Shown piece by piece: positions 10,253-18,632 of a stretch of DNA of 64,000 bases; the first letter of the stretch is position 1, and each line of letters begins with the position of its first letter. The stretch covers positions 1 through 64,000 of the forward strand of contig CAKNLK010000002.1 in the NCBI GenBank assembly GCA_930989535.1, given 5' to 3'. The translations under genes and the position numbers were made by a program. The notes under the pieces were generated by a model. It worked only from the letters and a program-made list of their open reading frames with translations. It made no database searches and was not told the DNA's origin. This DNA comes from an uncultured Clostridia bacterium (GTDB taxonomy: Bacteria > Bacillota > Clostridia > Christensenellales > Borkfalkiaceae).

Positions 10253-11175
10253 ACGAGCGCATCATGGCGGAGAGCGCGGCGGCGCGGCTGGACGTGTTTC
10301 TCTCCGAACGGCTGAACATCACCCGCTCGGCGGCAAAAAAGCTCATCGACGACGGGCACGTCACCGTCGGAGGTTCGCCCGCCAAGGCGTCGCGCGCGGT
10401 GGCGGCGGGGGAGGAGATTCTCTGCGAGATTCCCGCGCCGCAGGCGCTCGATTTGACGCCGCAGGACATTCCCATCGACATCATCTACGAAGACGACGAC
10501 ATCGCCGTCGTCAACAAGCCGCAGGGGCTGACGGTACACGCGGGCAGCGGCAATTTGTCGGGCACCCTCGTCAACGCGCTCCTGTACCGACTGAAGAGCC
10601 TCAGTTCCATCAACGGGGTTATCCGCCCCGGCATCGTGCACCGCATCGATAAGGATACGTCGGGGCTCCTCGTCGTCGCCAAAAACGACGCGGCGCACCT
10701 GTCCCTGTCCGAACAGATTTCCGAAAAGACCTGCCGCCGCGAGTACCTCGCGCTGTGCGACGGGATTTTTAAGGAGGATGCGGGCAGGGTGGAAACGTAC
10801 ATCGGCCGCAGCCCCGCCGACCGCACGAAGATGGCGGTCGTGCCCAAGGAAAAGGGGAGATACGCCGCCACGAATTTCGAGGTCGTGCGGCGCTTTGCGG
10901 CGGGGTATACCCTCGTCCGCTTCCGCTTAGAAACGGGGCGCACCCACCAAATCCGCGTGCATTGCAAACATCTGGGGCATCCCATCGTCGGCGACCCCGT
11001 ATACGGGAGCAAACGGCAGAAGTTCAAGCTGAACGGTCAGCTTCTGCACGCCTGCCGCCTGGAACTCACGCACCCGAAAACGGGCGAGCGCATGGCGTTC
11101 GAGGCGCCGCTGCCTGCCTATTTTTCCGAGGTGTTGGAAAAATTGGATAGGGAGGAGCGCGGCCGCGCAAGGTAA
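10249..11175 (+). CDS. rluD: RluA/RluD family 23S rRNA pseudouridine synthase
   Basis: A 308-residue pseudouridine synthase. It has an N-terminal S4 RNA-binding domain (about 10-70, RLDVFLSERLNITRSAAKKLIDDG), and then the catalytic domain with GIVHRIDKDTSGLLVVAKND containing the catalytic Asp near residue 132, and ETGRTHQIRVHCKHLGHPIVGD. It is commonly linked to lspA in Gram-positives, as here (ATGA overlap). The exact rRNA position modified cannot be told, so the rluD symbol is by family only. Confidence 0.91.
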   Translation: MNERIMAESAAARLDVFLSERLNITRSAAKKLIDDGHVTVGGSPAKASRAVAAGEEILCEIPAPQALDLTPQDIPIDIIYEDDDIAVVNKPQGLTVHAGSGNLSGTLVNALLYRLKSLSSINGVIRPGIVHRIDKDTSGLLVVAKNDAAHLSLSEQISEKTCRREYLALCDGIFKEDAGRVETYIGRSPADRTKMAVVPKEKGRYAATNFEVVRRFAAGYTLVRFRLETGRTHQIRVHCKHLGHPIVGDPVYGSKRQKFKLNGQLLHACRLELTHPKTGERMAFEAPLPAYFSEVLEKLDREERGRAR

Positions 11176-11190
11176 ACCGCCCGCAAAGGT

Positions 11191-11220
11191 TTGCACGCGC
11201 AACCGCGTGGGCAGTACTAT
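11191..11220 (+). promoter_or_regulatory. Possible promoter for pyrR
   Basis: TTGCAC (11191-11196) and TACTAT (11215-11220) with 18-bp spacing, just after the rluD stop. It is a moderate match. Confidence 0.45.
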
Positions 11221-11257
11221 AAATGCCGCCGCTCGCCGCGGCGCAAAGGGGAACCGT

Positions 11258-11794
11258 ATGAAAATCAAGGGCAAATTGATGGACGCGGAGGGCATGCAAA
11301 ACACCTTCCGCCGCCTCGCGCATCAGATTATCGAAAAAAACGAGGGCGTGGAAAACCTCGTGCTCATCGGCATCCGCACGCGCGGCGTCACCGTCGCCGA
11401 GCGCATTAAGGCGTGCCTCGATTCCATCGAGGGCGAGAACGTGCCGCTGGGTGTGTTCGATATCGCGCTGTATCGCGACGATTTGGAGGATTTAGGCTCC
11501 GAAGTGGAGTTTTTCGGCAGTGAAATCGACTTTTCCGTGGACGGAAAGACGGTGCTCATCTGCGACGACGTGCTCTACACGGGCAGAACGGTGCGCGCGG
11601 CGATTTCCGAAGTGATGGCGCTCGGCCGCCCCGCCAAGATTCAGCTTTTAACGCTCGTCGACCGCGGCCACCGCGAACTGCCGTTCAAGGCGGATTTCAC
11701 GGGCAAGAGCGTACCCTCCTCCGCCAAAGAGGGCGTCGCCGTCCGCTTTACCGAAACGGATGGGGAGGATGGGGTGTTTATATATGACAAGTAG
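11258..11794 (+). CDS. pyrR: PyrR bifunctional pyrimidine regulator / uracil phosphoribosyltransferase
   Basis: A 178-residue type I phosphoribosyltransferase. It has the PRPP loop VLICDDVLYTGRTVRAA near residues 95-112 and the IGIRTRGVTVAERI segment typical of PyrR. In Bacillota PyrR binds UMP and attenuates pyr mRNA, and has weak UPRTase activity. Here no pyr biosynthetic gene follows; the next feature is structured element copy 2, about 8 nt past the stop. No PyrR-binding anti-antiterminator consensus was recognised in the leader. Confidence 0.92.
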   Translation: MKIKGKLMDAEGMQNTFRRLAHQIIEKNEGVENLVLIGIRTRGVTVAERIKACLDSIEGENVPLGVFDIALYRDDLEDLGSEVEFFGSEIDFSVDGKTVLICDDVLYTGRTVRAAISEVMALGRPAKIQLLTLVDRGHRELPFKADFTGKSVPSSAKEGVAVRFTETDGEDGVFIYDK

Positions 11795-11801
11795 AAATGT
11801 T

Positions 11802-11992
11802 CTCACTTTTTGTTTTGAGCTGACAAAACAAAAAGTCGAGAGTTGGAGGGGAAACCCGAGCGGCTTTCCCCTCGGCGGCGCGCTTTTTCAGGGCACGCCT
11901 TTTTTATGCGTGCCGCCTTTACTCCCTTCCGTAAGCCGAGGTATCGGTAAATAGGAGTGCGCTTTCCGAAAAGCGTGGTTTTCAGTCGCGCA
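11802..11992 (+). ncRNA. Structured repeat element, copy 2 (unknown family)
   Basis: It has the same five-stem order as the copies at 0.9 and 42.1 kb. Stem 1 pairs ACTTTTTGTTTTG (11805-11817) with CAAAACAAAAAGT (11824-11836). Stem 2 pairs GAGGGGAAA (11846-11854) with TTTCCCCTC (11865-11873). Stem 3 pairs GGCGGCGCGC (11874-11883) with GCGTGCCGCC (11908-11917). Stem 4 pairs ACTCC with GGAGT (11954-11958) around CCGA/TCGG. Stem 5 covers about 11959-11991. Against copy 3, stem 1 changes a C-G to a G-C pair, stem 3 is replaced entirely but still pairs, and stem 4 changes CACCCC/GGGGTG to ACTCC/GGAGT. Loop motifs (CCCGAGCGGC, AGGGCAC, CCGTAAG, GTATCGG) are fixed. Confidence 0.78.
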
Positions 11993-12022
11993 TTTGATTT
12001 ATTATAAATATAAGGCTTATAT

Positions 12023-12061
12023 AAAAACAGGGGGCGAGAAATTTTCTCGTTCCCTGTTTTT
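12023..12061. terminator. Bidirectional terminator between element copy 2 and the phosphotransferase gene
   Basis: AAAAACAGGG (12023-12032) pairs with CCCTGTTTTT (12052-12061), with inner CGAGAA/TTCTCG. A/T tracts on both sides suit termination from either direction. Confidence 0.8.
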
Positions 12062-12070
12062 AGCGCGATT

Positions 12071-12937
12071 CTAATTTATGTACCAGGAAGGAATAGCATT
12101 TTCCATATTATCATACCAGGATAACACATCCTTTGCCTGTTTGAGCATGGTTTGTATCTGGGCGTCGCCGAACGGTATCGCCCAGGGCAGGGAGGAAAGG
12201 GTATTGCTGCTGATATACAGCGCGAGGAGTTTCCAAAACGGCAATGGAACGGCGTTGTCAAAATATCCGTTTATCATTCCGCTTGCAAATAAGGAAGAGG
12301 ATTGCGCACACCAAACGATGCGGTTGAACTCCTCCCACGGATCGCCGTAATCATTTCTGTCAAAATCGATAATGTACAATTTATTGTCATTCCCGAGCAT
12401 CATATTTCCGATATGATAATCCCCGTGCTGATAGGATTGAGGGCGCTCTTTGAGCAGATAACGGTTTGCTTCAATAAATTTAATAAACAGTTCACCGTTT
12501 TCATACCGCAGACTACAATTGTTATATGCGCAAATTTTATAATCAAGTTTGCGATTAAAAAAAGAAGCCCAGTTTTCATGCCCATCGGGCGCGGGTAAAC
12601 TATGAATTTTTTTTAATATCCTTCCTGCATCGGTTCCAAACCGGTATTGTTCTTCGGCAGGAAGCGACGGTATTATTTTTTCTGCGTTTGTGCCGTCGAT
12701 CCAACTTTGCAGAAAGTATATGCCTTCGTCGGAAATGCCGAAATCGATCGGCATACACATAGGCACACCGAGCTGCGCAACTTTTTGCATGGCTATATAT
12801 TCGTTCTTTTTCCGCTCATACTGATCAAGGGAAGAGAGTCGCATAAACATTTTGGTGCCGTCAGGCGCAATCAAACAGTACTTTTTATCTTTTGACCAGC
12901 CTTCGTTGATCGGCGTTTTTTTAATATATTCGATCAT
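12071..12937 (-). CDS. Aminoglycoside phosphotransferase family (APH-like) protein
   Basis: A 288-residue protein-kinase-fold small-molecule kinase. The catalytic loop HGDYHIGNMML (His-x-Asp...Asn, about residues 185-195) and the metal-binding IDFDRNDYGDP (DFD) are intact, with an N-terminal lobe carrying FMRLSS. The substrate is unknown: it could phosphorylate aminoglycosides, macrolides, choline or another hydroxyl compound. The gene is visibly AT-richer than its neighbours, stands alone on the opposite strand, and lies between terminator-like hairpins, suggesting acquisition by transfer. A resistance role is possible but not shown. Confidence 0.82.
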   Translation of the reverse strand: MIEYIKKTPINEGWSKDKKYCLIAPDGTKMFMRLSSLDQYERKKNEYIAMQKVAQLGVPMCMPIDFGISDEGIYFLQSWIDGTNAEKIIPSLPAEEQYRFGTDAGRILKKIHSLPAPDGHENWASFFNRKLDYKICAYNNCSLRYENGELFIKFIEANRYLLKERPQSYQHGDYHIGNMMLGNDNKLYIIDFDRNDYGDPWEEFNRIVWCAQSSSLFASGMINGYFDNAVPLPFWKLLALYISSNTLSSLPWAIPFGDAQIQTMLKQAKDVLSWYDNMENAIPSWYIN

Positions 12938-13082
12938 CCTTCCATTTCCCGTATTTGTCTTTTTGTTTCCAGTATAGCATATAAATACTATATGTCAAGA
13001 GAATTTTTTTTACAGAACGATCATCCCTGTAATTTCCGACAAAATTTTTACGGAAATGTTGCAAAAAAATACATACGTTCGC

Positions 13083-13111
13083 TTGAAAAACGCAGAATAA
13101 AGTGGTACAAT
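13083..13111 (+). promoter_or_regulatory. Sigma-A promoter for the small membrane protein
   Basis: TTGAAA (13083-13088) and TACAAT (13106-13111), 17-bp spacing, 36 nt before the ATG at 13147. Confidence 0.65.
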
Positions 13112-13146
13112 ACATACCGTACAATAAAGAAAGGAGAGAATCTTGT

Positions 13147-13443
13147 ATGGCTAAAAAACAGAGAACGGAAGGGCAGGCAAAGCGCGACCTCGTAAAATTC
13201 TGTGCGTTTGTGGCGCTCATCGTTGCGGCGTTCACATTTACCTTCGGCGGATTGTTCAACGGCTCGGTTGCGGGCGACATCCTCGACCTGATCGCGAAGC
13301 TCGCGCTTTTGGTTGCGATCGCATTCCCTGCTTATACGTTCAGCCGGGGATTGGGTATCGTATGGCGCGTCATTTTCTGGATTGCGCTTGTCATCTATAT
13401 CCTCGGCTGCGTGTTGGGCATGCTCAGCATCAACATCGGCTGA
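13147..13443 (+). CDS. Small integral membrane protein
   Basis: A 98-residue protein of unknown function. A basic cytoplasmic N-terminus (MAKKQRTEGQAKRDL) is followed by three predicted membrane helices at about 17-37, 44-62 and 72-94. AAAGGAGAG at 13131-13139 supports ATG 13147. It has its own promoter and is followed by der under a separate promoter. It has no motifs that allow a functional call. Confidence 0.75.
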   Translation: MAKKQRTEGQAKRDLVKFCAFVALIVAAFTFTFGGLFNGSVAGDILDLIAKLALLVAIAFPAYTFSRGLGIVWRVIFWIALVIYILGCVLGMLSINIG

Positions 13444-13490
13444 TACGGAAAAGGAAGAAAGGCGGTTTGCTTCGGCAGGCCGCTTTTTTC

Positions 13491-13519
13491 TTTACAAACG
13501 CCGCGTTTTTTTGTATAAT
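13491..13519 (+). promoter_or_regulatory. Sigma-A promoter for der-plsY
   Basis: TTTACA (13491-13496) and TATAAT (13514-13519), 17-bp spacing, 53 nt before the der start. Confidence 0.75.
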
Positions 13520-13571
13520 AGCGGGGAATAAGAACAAAACGGCGCGCCCTGTAACGGCGCGGGAGAGAGTT

Positions 13572-14897
13572 ATGAGCAATCCTTTGGTCGCCATCGTCGG
13601 CCGCCCGAACGTGGGGAAGAGCACCCTCTTCAACAAGATCGCGGGCAGAAAAATTTCCATCACCGAAAACAGGCCGGGCGTCACGCGCGACAGGCTGTAT
13701 GCCGACGCGGAGTGGCGCGGCAAAAAATTCACCGTTGTCGATACGGGCGGCATCGAGCTCAAATCGGAGGACACCATGTGGAAGGAAATCCTCCGCCAGG
13801 CGGATACCGCCATCGACATGGCGCAAGTCATCGTGCTCATGGTGGACGGCAAGGAGGAGCTGACCTCCTCCGACTACGACGTGGCGGACAAGCTCCGCCG
13901 CTGTAAAAAGCCGGTCATCCTCGCCGTCAATAAAATCGACAACTTTTCGCCCGACAAGCTGTTCGAATATTATGCCTTGGGCCTGGGCGAGCCCTTCGCC
14001 CTCTCCGCCGAACATTCGCAGGGCGTGGGGGATTTGCTCGACGAAATCGTCGCCCACTTCGACGGCGGCGACGAGGAGGAGCACGACCGCCTGAAAATCG
14101 CGGTGGTCGGCAAGCCGAACGCGGGCAAGAGCAGCCTCGTCAACCGTCTTTTGGGCTTCGAGCGCACCATCGTCACCGACATGGCGGGCACCACGCGCGA
14201 CGCGATCGACACACCCTTCGAGCTGGACGGCGAAAAATATATCATTATCGACACGGCGGGCATCCGCAAAAAGCGGAGCGTTTCCGACGACGTGGAATAT
14301 TACAGCGTTCTGCGCGCCTTCGACGCGGTGCGCCGCGCCGACGTCTGCCTTTTGGTGGTGGACAGCGCTGAAGGTCTCACCGAGCAGGACGTGAAGATTA
14401 TCGGCTATGTACACGAGCAGGGCAAACCCTCCGTCATCGTCATGAACAAGTGGGATCTCATCGAAAAGGATTCCAAAACGGTCAACAAATTCGAGGAAAA
14501 GCTGAAAGCCGACCTCAAATTCATGGACTACTACCTGTCCGTATATATTTCCGCCAAAACGGGCCAGCGCGCCGAAAAGGTACTATCCTTTGCGCGCAGG
14601 GCGTACGAAAACGCCAACCGCCGCATCTCGACGGGCACCCTCAACGACCTCATCCTGGACGCCGTGCGCACCAACGAGCCGGCTTCCGTCAACGGCAGGC
14701 GGCTGCGCGTGTACTACTGCACCCAGCCCTCCGTCTGTCCGCCCACCTTTGTGCTCTCTGTCAACGATGAAAAGCTGATGCACTTTTCCTATAAGCGCTA
14801 CCTTGAAAACGTACTTCGCCGCGCGGCGGACTTTTCGGGCACGCCCATCCGCGTTGTCACCCGCAACCGCGGCGAAAACGAGGGCGGTCTGATGTAA
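13572..14897 (+). CDS. der: Ribosome-assembly GTPase Der (EngA)
   Basis: A 441-residue double-GTPase needed for 50S subunit maturation. The first G domain has GRPNVGKST (G1), DTGG (G3) and NKID (G4). The second has GKPNAGKSS, DTAG and NKWD at about 340. A C-terminal KH-like domain follows (YYCTQPSVCPPTFVLSVND). Length is normal for Der. ATG 13572 follows GGAGAGAG; in-frame upstream ATGs fall in the previous intergenic region and lack support. plsY follows 15 nt downstream, the usual clostridial der-plsY pairing. Confidence 0.96.
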   Translation: MSNPLVAIVGRPNVGKSTLFNKIAGRKISITENRPGVTRDRLYADAEWRGKKFTVVDTGGIELKSEDTMWKEILRQADTAIDMAQVIVLMVDGKEELTSSDYDVADKLRRCKKPVILAVNKIDNFSPDKLFEYYALGLGEPFALSAEHSQGVGDLLDEIVAHFDGGDEEEHDRLKIAVVGKPNAGKSSLVNRLLGFERTIVTDMAGTTRDAIDTPFELDGEKYIIIDTAGIRKKRSVSDDVEYYSVLRAFDAVRRADVCLLVVDSAEGLTEQDVKIIGYVHEQGKPSVIVMNKWDLIEKDSKTVNKFEEKLKADLKFMDYYLSVYISAKTGQRAEKVLSFARRAYENANRRISTGTLNDLILDAVRTNEPASVNGRRLRVYYCTQPSVCPPTFVLSVNDEKLMHFSYKRYLENVLRRAADFSGTPIRVVTRNRGENEGGLM

Positions 14898-14912
14898 AAG
14901 GGGAGGAAGAAT

Positions 14913-15641
14913 ATGGAACTCGCGTTTTCGGATATCTGGTATTGGTTCATCGTCATGGCGGTCGTGTCCTACTTTGTCGGCTGCTTCAACTTCGCGCTCC
15001 TTATCTCCAAAATCAAGCACAAGGACGTGCGCAAGATGGGCAGCGGCAACCCCGGCACGATGAACATGAGCCGCCAATTCGGCCTGAAAATCGGCGGCTT
15101 AACCCTTCTGTTGGATATGATTAAGGGCGGCCTGCCCCTGCTGATTGCCTACTTCATCTTCCGCGGCTATGTGTTCGCGGGCACCGACGTGCTCGTCTCC
15201 GACCTCGCGCGGTATGTTTGCGGCGTGTCCGTCATCATCGGGCACATCTATCCCGTCACGATGAAGTTCAAAGGGGGCAAGGGCATCGCGTCTACCCTCG
15301 GCATGTTCACCTTCGCGCTCTGCTGCGAATATTGGTGGATGATTTTCGTCGCGCTCGGCATCTTGGTTCTGACGCTCTTCTATATCTGGGCGAGCGAATG
15401 GGGTTCGATGGGCAGCCTGCTCGGGGTATCCTTTTTCGCCGTTACGCAGGGCATCATCTTCTATATCCGGTATATGAACGAAATGCTCAGCGGCTTTGTT
15501 GTGGCGATTTTCCTGCTGTTGTTGCTCGATTGCTTCCTCACCTGGTTCGCGCACCGCAGAAACATCATGGCTCTGCTCGCGGGGGAGGAACACCATACCT
15601 CCGTCAAAAAGCTCTCGCACGGCAAGAAGGAAGCGCAATAG
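14913..15641 (+). CDS. plsY: Acyl-phosphate:glycerol-3-phosphate acyltransferase
   Basis: Integral membrane enzyme that makes lysophosphatidic acid from acyl-phosphate and G3P, the first step of phospholipid synthesis. Motifs: GSGNPGTMNMSR near residues 45-56, DMIKGGLP, and GHIYPVTMKFKGGKGIASTLG near 110-130, spread over about five membrane helices. At 242 residues it is slightly longer than the usual 200, with a basic cytoplasmic tail. A strong AGGGGAGG site precedes ATG 14913. Confidence 0.95.
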   Translation: MELAFSDIWYWFIVMAVVSYFVGCFNFALLISKIKHKDVRKMGSGNPGTMNMSRQFGLKIGGLTLLLDMIKGGLPLLIAYFIFRGYVFAGTDVLVSDLARYVCGVSVIIGHIYPVTMKFKGGKGIASTLGMFTFALCCEYWWMIFVALGILVLTLFYIWASEWGSMGSLLGVSFFAVTQGIIFYIRYMNEMLSGFVVAIFLLLLLDCFLTWFAHRRNIMALLAGEEHHTSVKKLSHGKKEAQ

Positions 15642-15689
15642 CGAACGATTGCCGCGCGTGCGGAAAGTGCGGCAAACTTTTTAAATTTG

Positions 15690-15719
15690 GTATTTTTTGC
15701 AAACTTGCCCTCATATACT
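15690..15719 (+). promoter_or_regulatory. Possible sigma-E-type sporulation promoter for spoIVA
   Basis: GTATTTT (15690-15696) and CATATACT (15712-15719) with 15-bp spacing resemble the mother-cell sigma-E consensus (ATATT...CATACA-T). This fits known sigma-E control of spoIVA in Bacillota. No sigma-A match lies closer. Confidence 0.4.
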
Positions 15720-15799
15720 GAACTGTAACAGGCGGATACGGGGGCTAACGGAAACGGCTTCCGTATACCGGAACATTGGTATATGGAGGCTGTTTTTTT

Positions 15800-17032
15800 A
15801 TGTCGAACGAATTATTAGAGGGTATCCGTCGGAGCGGAAAGAGCGAAATCGCCGTCGTCGGCCCCGCGGGATGCGGAAAAACTACCTTCGCCCGCGCCTT
15901 TGCCGGCTCGCTTTCGGGCGGCGCGGTGTTTGCCGAGGGAGAAGCCGTCCGAGCGGAGCTTGCGGAGGGCGGCGTCAGCGTCGCCGAATACGCGTCGGTG
16001 GCGGAACTTCCGCAGGCATGCGGCTGCGCCGTGCTCGTCACGTCCGACGGCTCCTTCGGCCGCCCGCGCGGAGAAGTTATTGCCGAGGAGGAGTCGGCGG
16101 TGAAATCGCTGCGGGATTGCGGTATCGCCTTTATCATCGTCGTCAACGGCGCGGCGGGCGAGCTGTGCGGCGCTTTGGAGGAAAAGTACGGCTGCGCGGC
16201 GATTTCCGTCAACTGCGCCGCGGAGAGCGACTATTCGGCCGTCGAAGAGGGGCTGCTCTTTTCCCTCCCCGTAACCTCTTTGGAAATCGACTTGCCCGAT
16301 TGGATGTGCGTCCTGCCCGCGGAGAGCAAAATCATCTCCGAAATTCTCGAAAAGGTGCGCGCCGTATCGCCGAAAATCTGCTGCGCGCGGGATTGCTCGC
16401 TCATGGAAAATGCCTTTGCGGAGGGAGACGTGTACTGCGAGGCGAGCGAGGTAAACCCTGCAAGCGGCTGCGCGCACTATTCCTTTGCGGCGAAAGAGGG
16501 GATGTTTTATTCCGTCCTGAGCGAGGAGTGCGGCGCGGATATTTCCGACGATTTGCGGCTGATGGCGTACGTGCGCTCCATGAAGGAGGCGAAAAAGTTC
16601 TACGATAAATTCCGCGGCGCGATCGCCTCCGCCGAGGAGAACGGCTACGGCGTCGTGTATCCGAAGGAGGAGGACATGGTGCTGCAGCCGCCCGAATTGG
16701 TGCGGCGGGGGACGCGCACGAGCGTCAAATTGAAAGCGGACGCCTCTTCCTACCATCTCATCAAAATCGACGTGCACAGCGAGGTGTGCCCCGTTTCGGG
16801 CGAGAGCGCGCGCAGCGAGGAAATTGCCCGCGGCATCGTCGACAGCTACGAAAAGGATGCCGAGGCGCTCTGGAATACCGACATGTTCGGCAAGACCTTC
16901 AAGGAGATGGTGCGCGGCGGGCTGGACGACAAGCTGGGGAACATGCCCGAGGACGCGCGCGGCAAGCTGCGCAAGGCGGTCACGCGCATCGTCAACGAGG
17001 GCAAGGGCGGCGTCATCTGTATTTTGCTGTAA
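15800..17032 (+). CDS. spoIVA: Stage IV sporulation protein A, with shortened NTPase domain
   Basis: SpoIVA is the ATPase that polymerises on the forespore surface to form the basement of the spore coat. The middle and C-terminal regions align well with the family (VVNGAAGELCGAL, WNTDMFGKTFKEMVRGGL, MPEDARGKLRKAV) and end in the diagnostic GGVICILL. The P-loop GPAGCGKTT (about 21-29) is present. The protein is 410 residues against about 490. The missing part, some 65 residues after the P-loop, normally holds the threonine sensor motif and the DCVGY Walker B region. ATG 15800 is chosen because of GGAGGC nine bases upstream. It is either a divergent spore former's version or a decaying gene. 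Confidence 0.88.
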   Translation: MSNELLEGIRRSGKSEIAVVGPAGCGKTTFARAFAGSLSGGAVFAEGEAVRAELAEGGVSVAEYASVAELPQACGCAVLVTSDGSFGRPRGEVIAEEESAVKSLRDCGIAFIIVVNGAAGELCGALEEKYGCAAISVNCAAESDYSAVEEGLLFSLPVTSLEIDLPDWMCVLPAESKIISEILEKVRAVSPKICCARDCSLMENAFAEGDVYCEASEVNPASGCAHYSFAAKEGMFYSVLSEECGADISDDLRLMAYVRSMKEAKKFYDKFRGAIASAEENGYGVVYPKEEDMVLQPPELVRRGTRTSVKLKADASSYHLIKIDVHSEVCPVSGESARSEEIARGIVDSYEKDAEALWNTDMFGKTFKEMVRGGLDDKLGNMPEDARGKLRKAVTRIVNEGKGGVICILL

Positions 17033-17057
17033 CAGCTTTCAAGCGAATCAATCGCGG

Positions 17058-17084
17058 GCGGGCGGATTTTTCCGCCCGCTTTTT
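17058..17084 (+). terminator. Terminator after spoIVA
   Basis: GCGGGCGGA (17058-17066), TTTT loop, TCCGCCCGC (17071-17079), then TTTTT. Confidence 0.88.
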
Positions 17085-17104
17085 GTATACGGCGGCGTAT
17101 TCGC

Positions 17105-17133
17105 TTGCTTTTTCGGCCGTAAAATATTAAAAT
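17105..17133 (+). promoter_or_regulatory. Promoter for aspS
   Basis: TTGCTT (17105-17110) and TAAAAT (17128-17133), 17-bp spacing, 30 nt before ATG 17164. No T-box features (no AGGGTGGNACCGCG) lie in this short leader. Confidence 0.55.
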
Positions 17134-17163
17134 AAAGGGCGAAACTATCAAGCGAGGTTATTT

Positions 17164-18495
17164 ATGGAAAAAATAGACGGAATCATAAAGCGCGACTGCG
17201 TGAGTTATAAAGAGTTTCCCGAACATGTGAACGAAATCGTCACGATGAAGGGAATCATCCACCGTATCCGCGAGATGACCGGCTTTGCGTTCGTAATCAT
17301 CCGCACCGCGCGCGACGTCGTGCAGTGCGTGTATTCGCCCGATTTTTCCGACTACCGCATGGATGAAAAGGTGGTCGAGGGCTGCGCCGTCAAACTGACG
17401 GGCAAAATCGTCAAGGACGAAACGCGCGAAGGGCGGTACGAGATGCAAATCCACGGCATCGAAGTGCTCTCCACGCCCGCCGAGATGATGCCCATCGTCA
17501 TCAATAAAAAGCAGCTGGACAACATTCCGCTCGATTTAAATCTGAATATGCGCCCCGTAACCCTTCGCAACCCCAAGGAGCGCGCGGTGTTTAAAATTCA
17601 GGAGGGCATTGCCCGCGGCTTCCGCGAATTCCTGTTCTCGCAGGGCTTCACTGAAATCCGCACCCCCAAAATCAACGCGCAGGGCGCCGAGGGCGGCGCG
17701 AACATCTTCAAGCTCGACTATTTCGGCAAACAGGTATTCCTCGCGCAGAGCCCGCAGTTCTACAAGCAGATGCTCGTTCCCGTCTACGAGCGCGTGTTCG
17801 AGGTCGGGCCGGTGTTCCGCGCCGAGCATCACGATACCTCCCGCCACCTCAACGAGTACGTCAGCATGGACTTCGAGATGGGCTTTATCGACAGTTTCTA
17901 CGACATCATGAACATGGAAACGGGCGCGCTCAAATATATCATGGCGCTGCTCAAAAAGGACTATGCGGATGAGATTGCTCTTTTAAACGTCAATTTACCG
18001 GAAATTGTCGATATTCCTTTCGTCAAATTTATGGACGCGAAGGAGATTATCACCAAAAAATTCAAAAAGAAGATCACCGACTACCGCGATTTCGAGCCGG
18101 AAGAGGAACAGCTGCTCGGCAAGTGGGCGAAGCAGGAATTCAATTCCGACTTCCTGTTCGTCACCCATTACCCGTCCGAAAAGCGTCCGTTCTACGCGAT
18201 GGACGACCCCGCCGACCCGAACTATACTTTGAGTTTCGACCTCCTGTTCCGCGGCATCGAAATTACGACGGGCGGCCAGCGCATCCACGACTATAACGAG
18301 CAAATCGCAAAAATGAAGGCGCGCGGCATGAACCCCGACGATTTCGAGAGCTATCTCATGGCGCACAAGTACGGCATGCCCCCGCACGGCGGTTTAGGGC
18401 TCGGGCTGGAGCGCATCACGATGCACCTGCTCGGATTCAAGAATGTGCGCAACGCCTCCATGTTCCCGCGCGACATCAACCGCGTCACCCCGTAA
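17164..18495 (+). CDS. aspS: Aspartyl-tRNA synthetase, archaeal type
   Basis: A class II synthetase of 443 residues, much shorter than the standard bacterial AspRS (about 590) because the GAD insertion domain is absent. An N-terminal OB fold (about 1-100) is followed by the catalytic core: FRAEHHDTSRHLNEYVSMDFEMGF (motif 2 area), FLAQSPQFYKQ, and motif 3 GLGLGLERITMHLLGF, ending FPRDINRVTP. This is the archaeal/eukaryotic layout, seen in some Clostridia. Such enzymes are often non-discriminating and also load tRNA-Asn for GatCAB, which is not in this window. AsnRS was considered, but the FPRD...R-x-TP ending and length fit AspRS better. Confidence 0.85.
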   Translation: MEKIDGIIKRDCVSYKEFPEHVNEIVTMKGIIHRIREMTGFAFVIIRTARDVVQCVYSPDFSDYRMDEKVVEGCAVKLTGKIVKDETREGRYEMQIHGIEVLSTPAEMMPIVINKKQLDNIPLDLNLNMRPVTLRNPKERAVFKIQEGIARGFREFLFSQGFTEIRTPKINAQGAEGGANIFKLDYFGKQVFLAQSPQFYKQMLVPVYERVFEVGPVFRAEHHDTSRHLNEYVSMDFEMGFIDSFYDIMNMETGALKYIMALLKKDYADEIALLNVNLPEIVDIPFVKFMDAKEIITKKFKKKITDYRDFEPEEEQLLGKWAKQEFNSDFLFVTHYPSEKRPFYAMDDPADPNYTLSFDLLFRGIEITTGGQRIHDYNEQIAKMKARGMNPDDFESYLMAHKYGMPPHGGLGLGLERITMHLLGFKNVRNASMFPRDINRVTP

Positions 18496-18600
18496 CGGGC
18501 AGGTTGCCGCATCGGCGGCGCTGTCCTTGCGCCGGCAGCTCCCGATGCAGGGGCGCTCTCATTGCGGGAGTGTACCGCCGAAACACAATAAAAAACACAA

Positions 18601-18632
18601 TTGTCAACCAAATGATAAAATTTGGTTGACAA
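18601..18632. promoter_or_regulatory. BirA operator
   Basis: A perfect inverted repeat TTGTCAACC-N14-GGTTGACAA (18601-18609 and 18624-18632), matching the known Gram-positive biotin-repressor operator (TTGTnAACC, 14-16 nt, mirrored). It overlaps the -35 box of the birA promoter, so holo-BirA binding should block transcription of birA-bioY. Confidence 0.9.

Noticed and set aside
17164..18495. Asparaginyl-tRNA synthetase
   Set aside because: Length and N-terminal fold are similar, but the FPRD...R-x-TP ending and overall motif order fit archaeal-type AspRS better.
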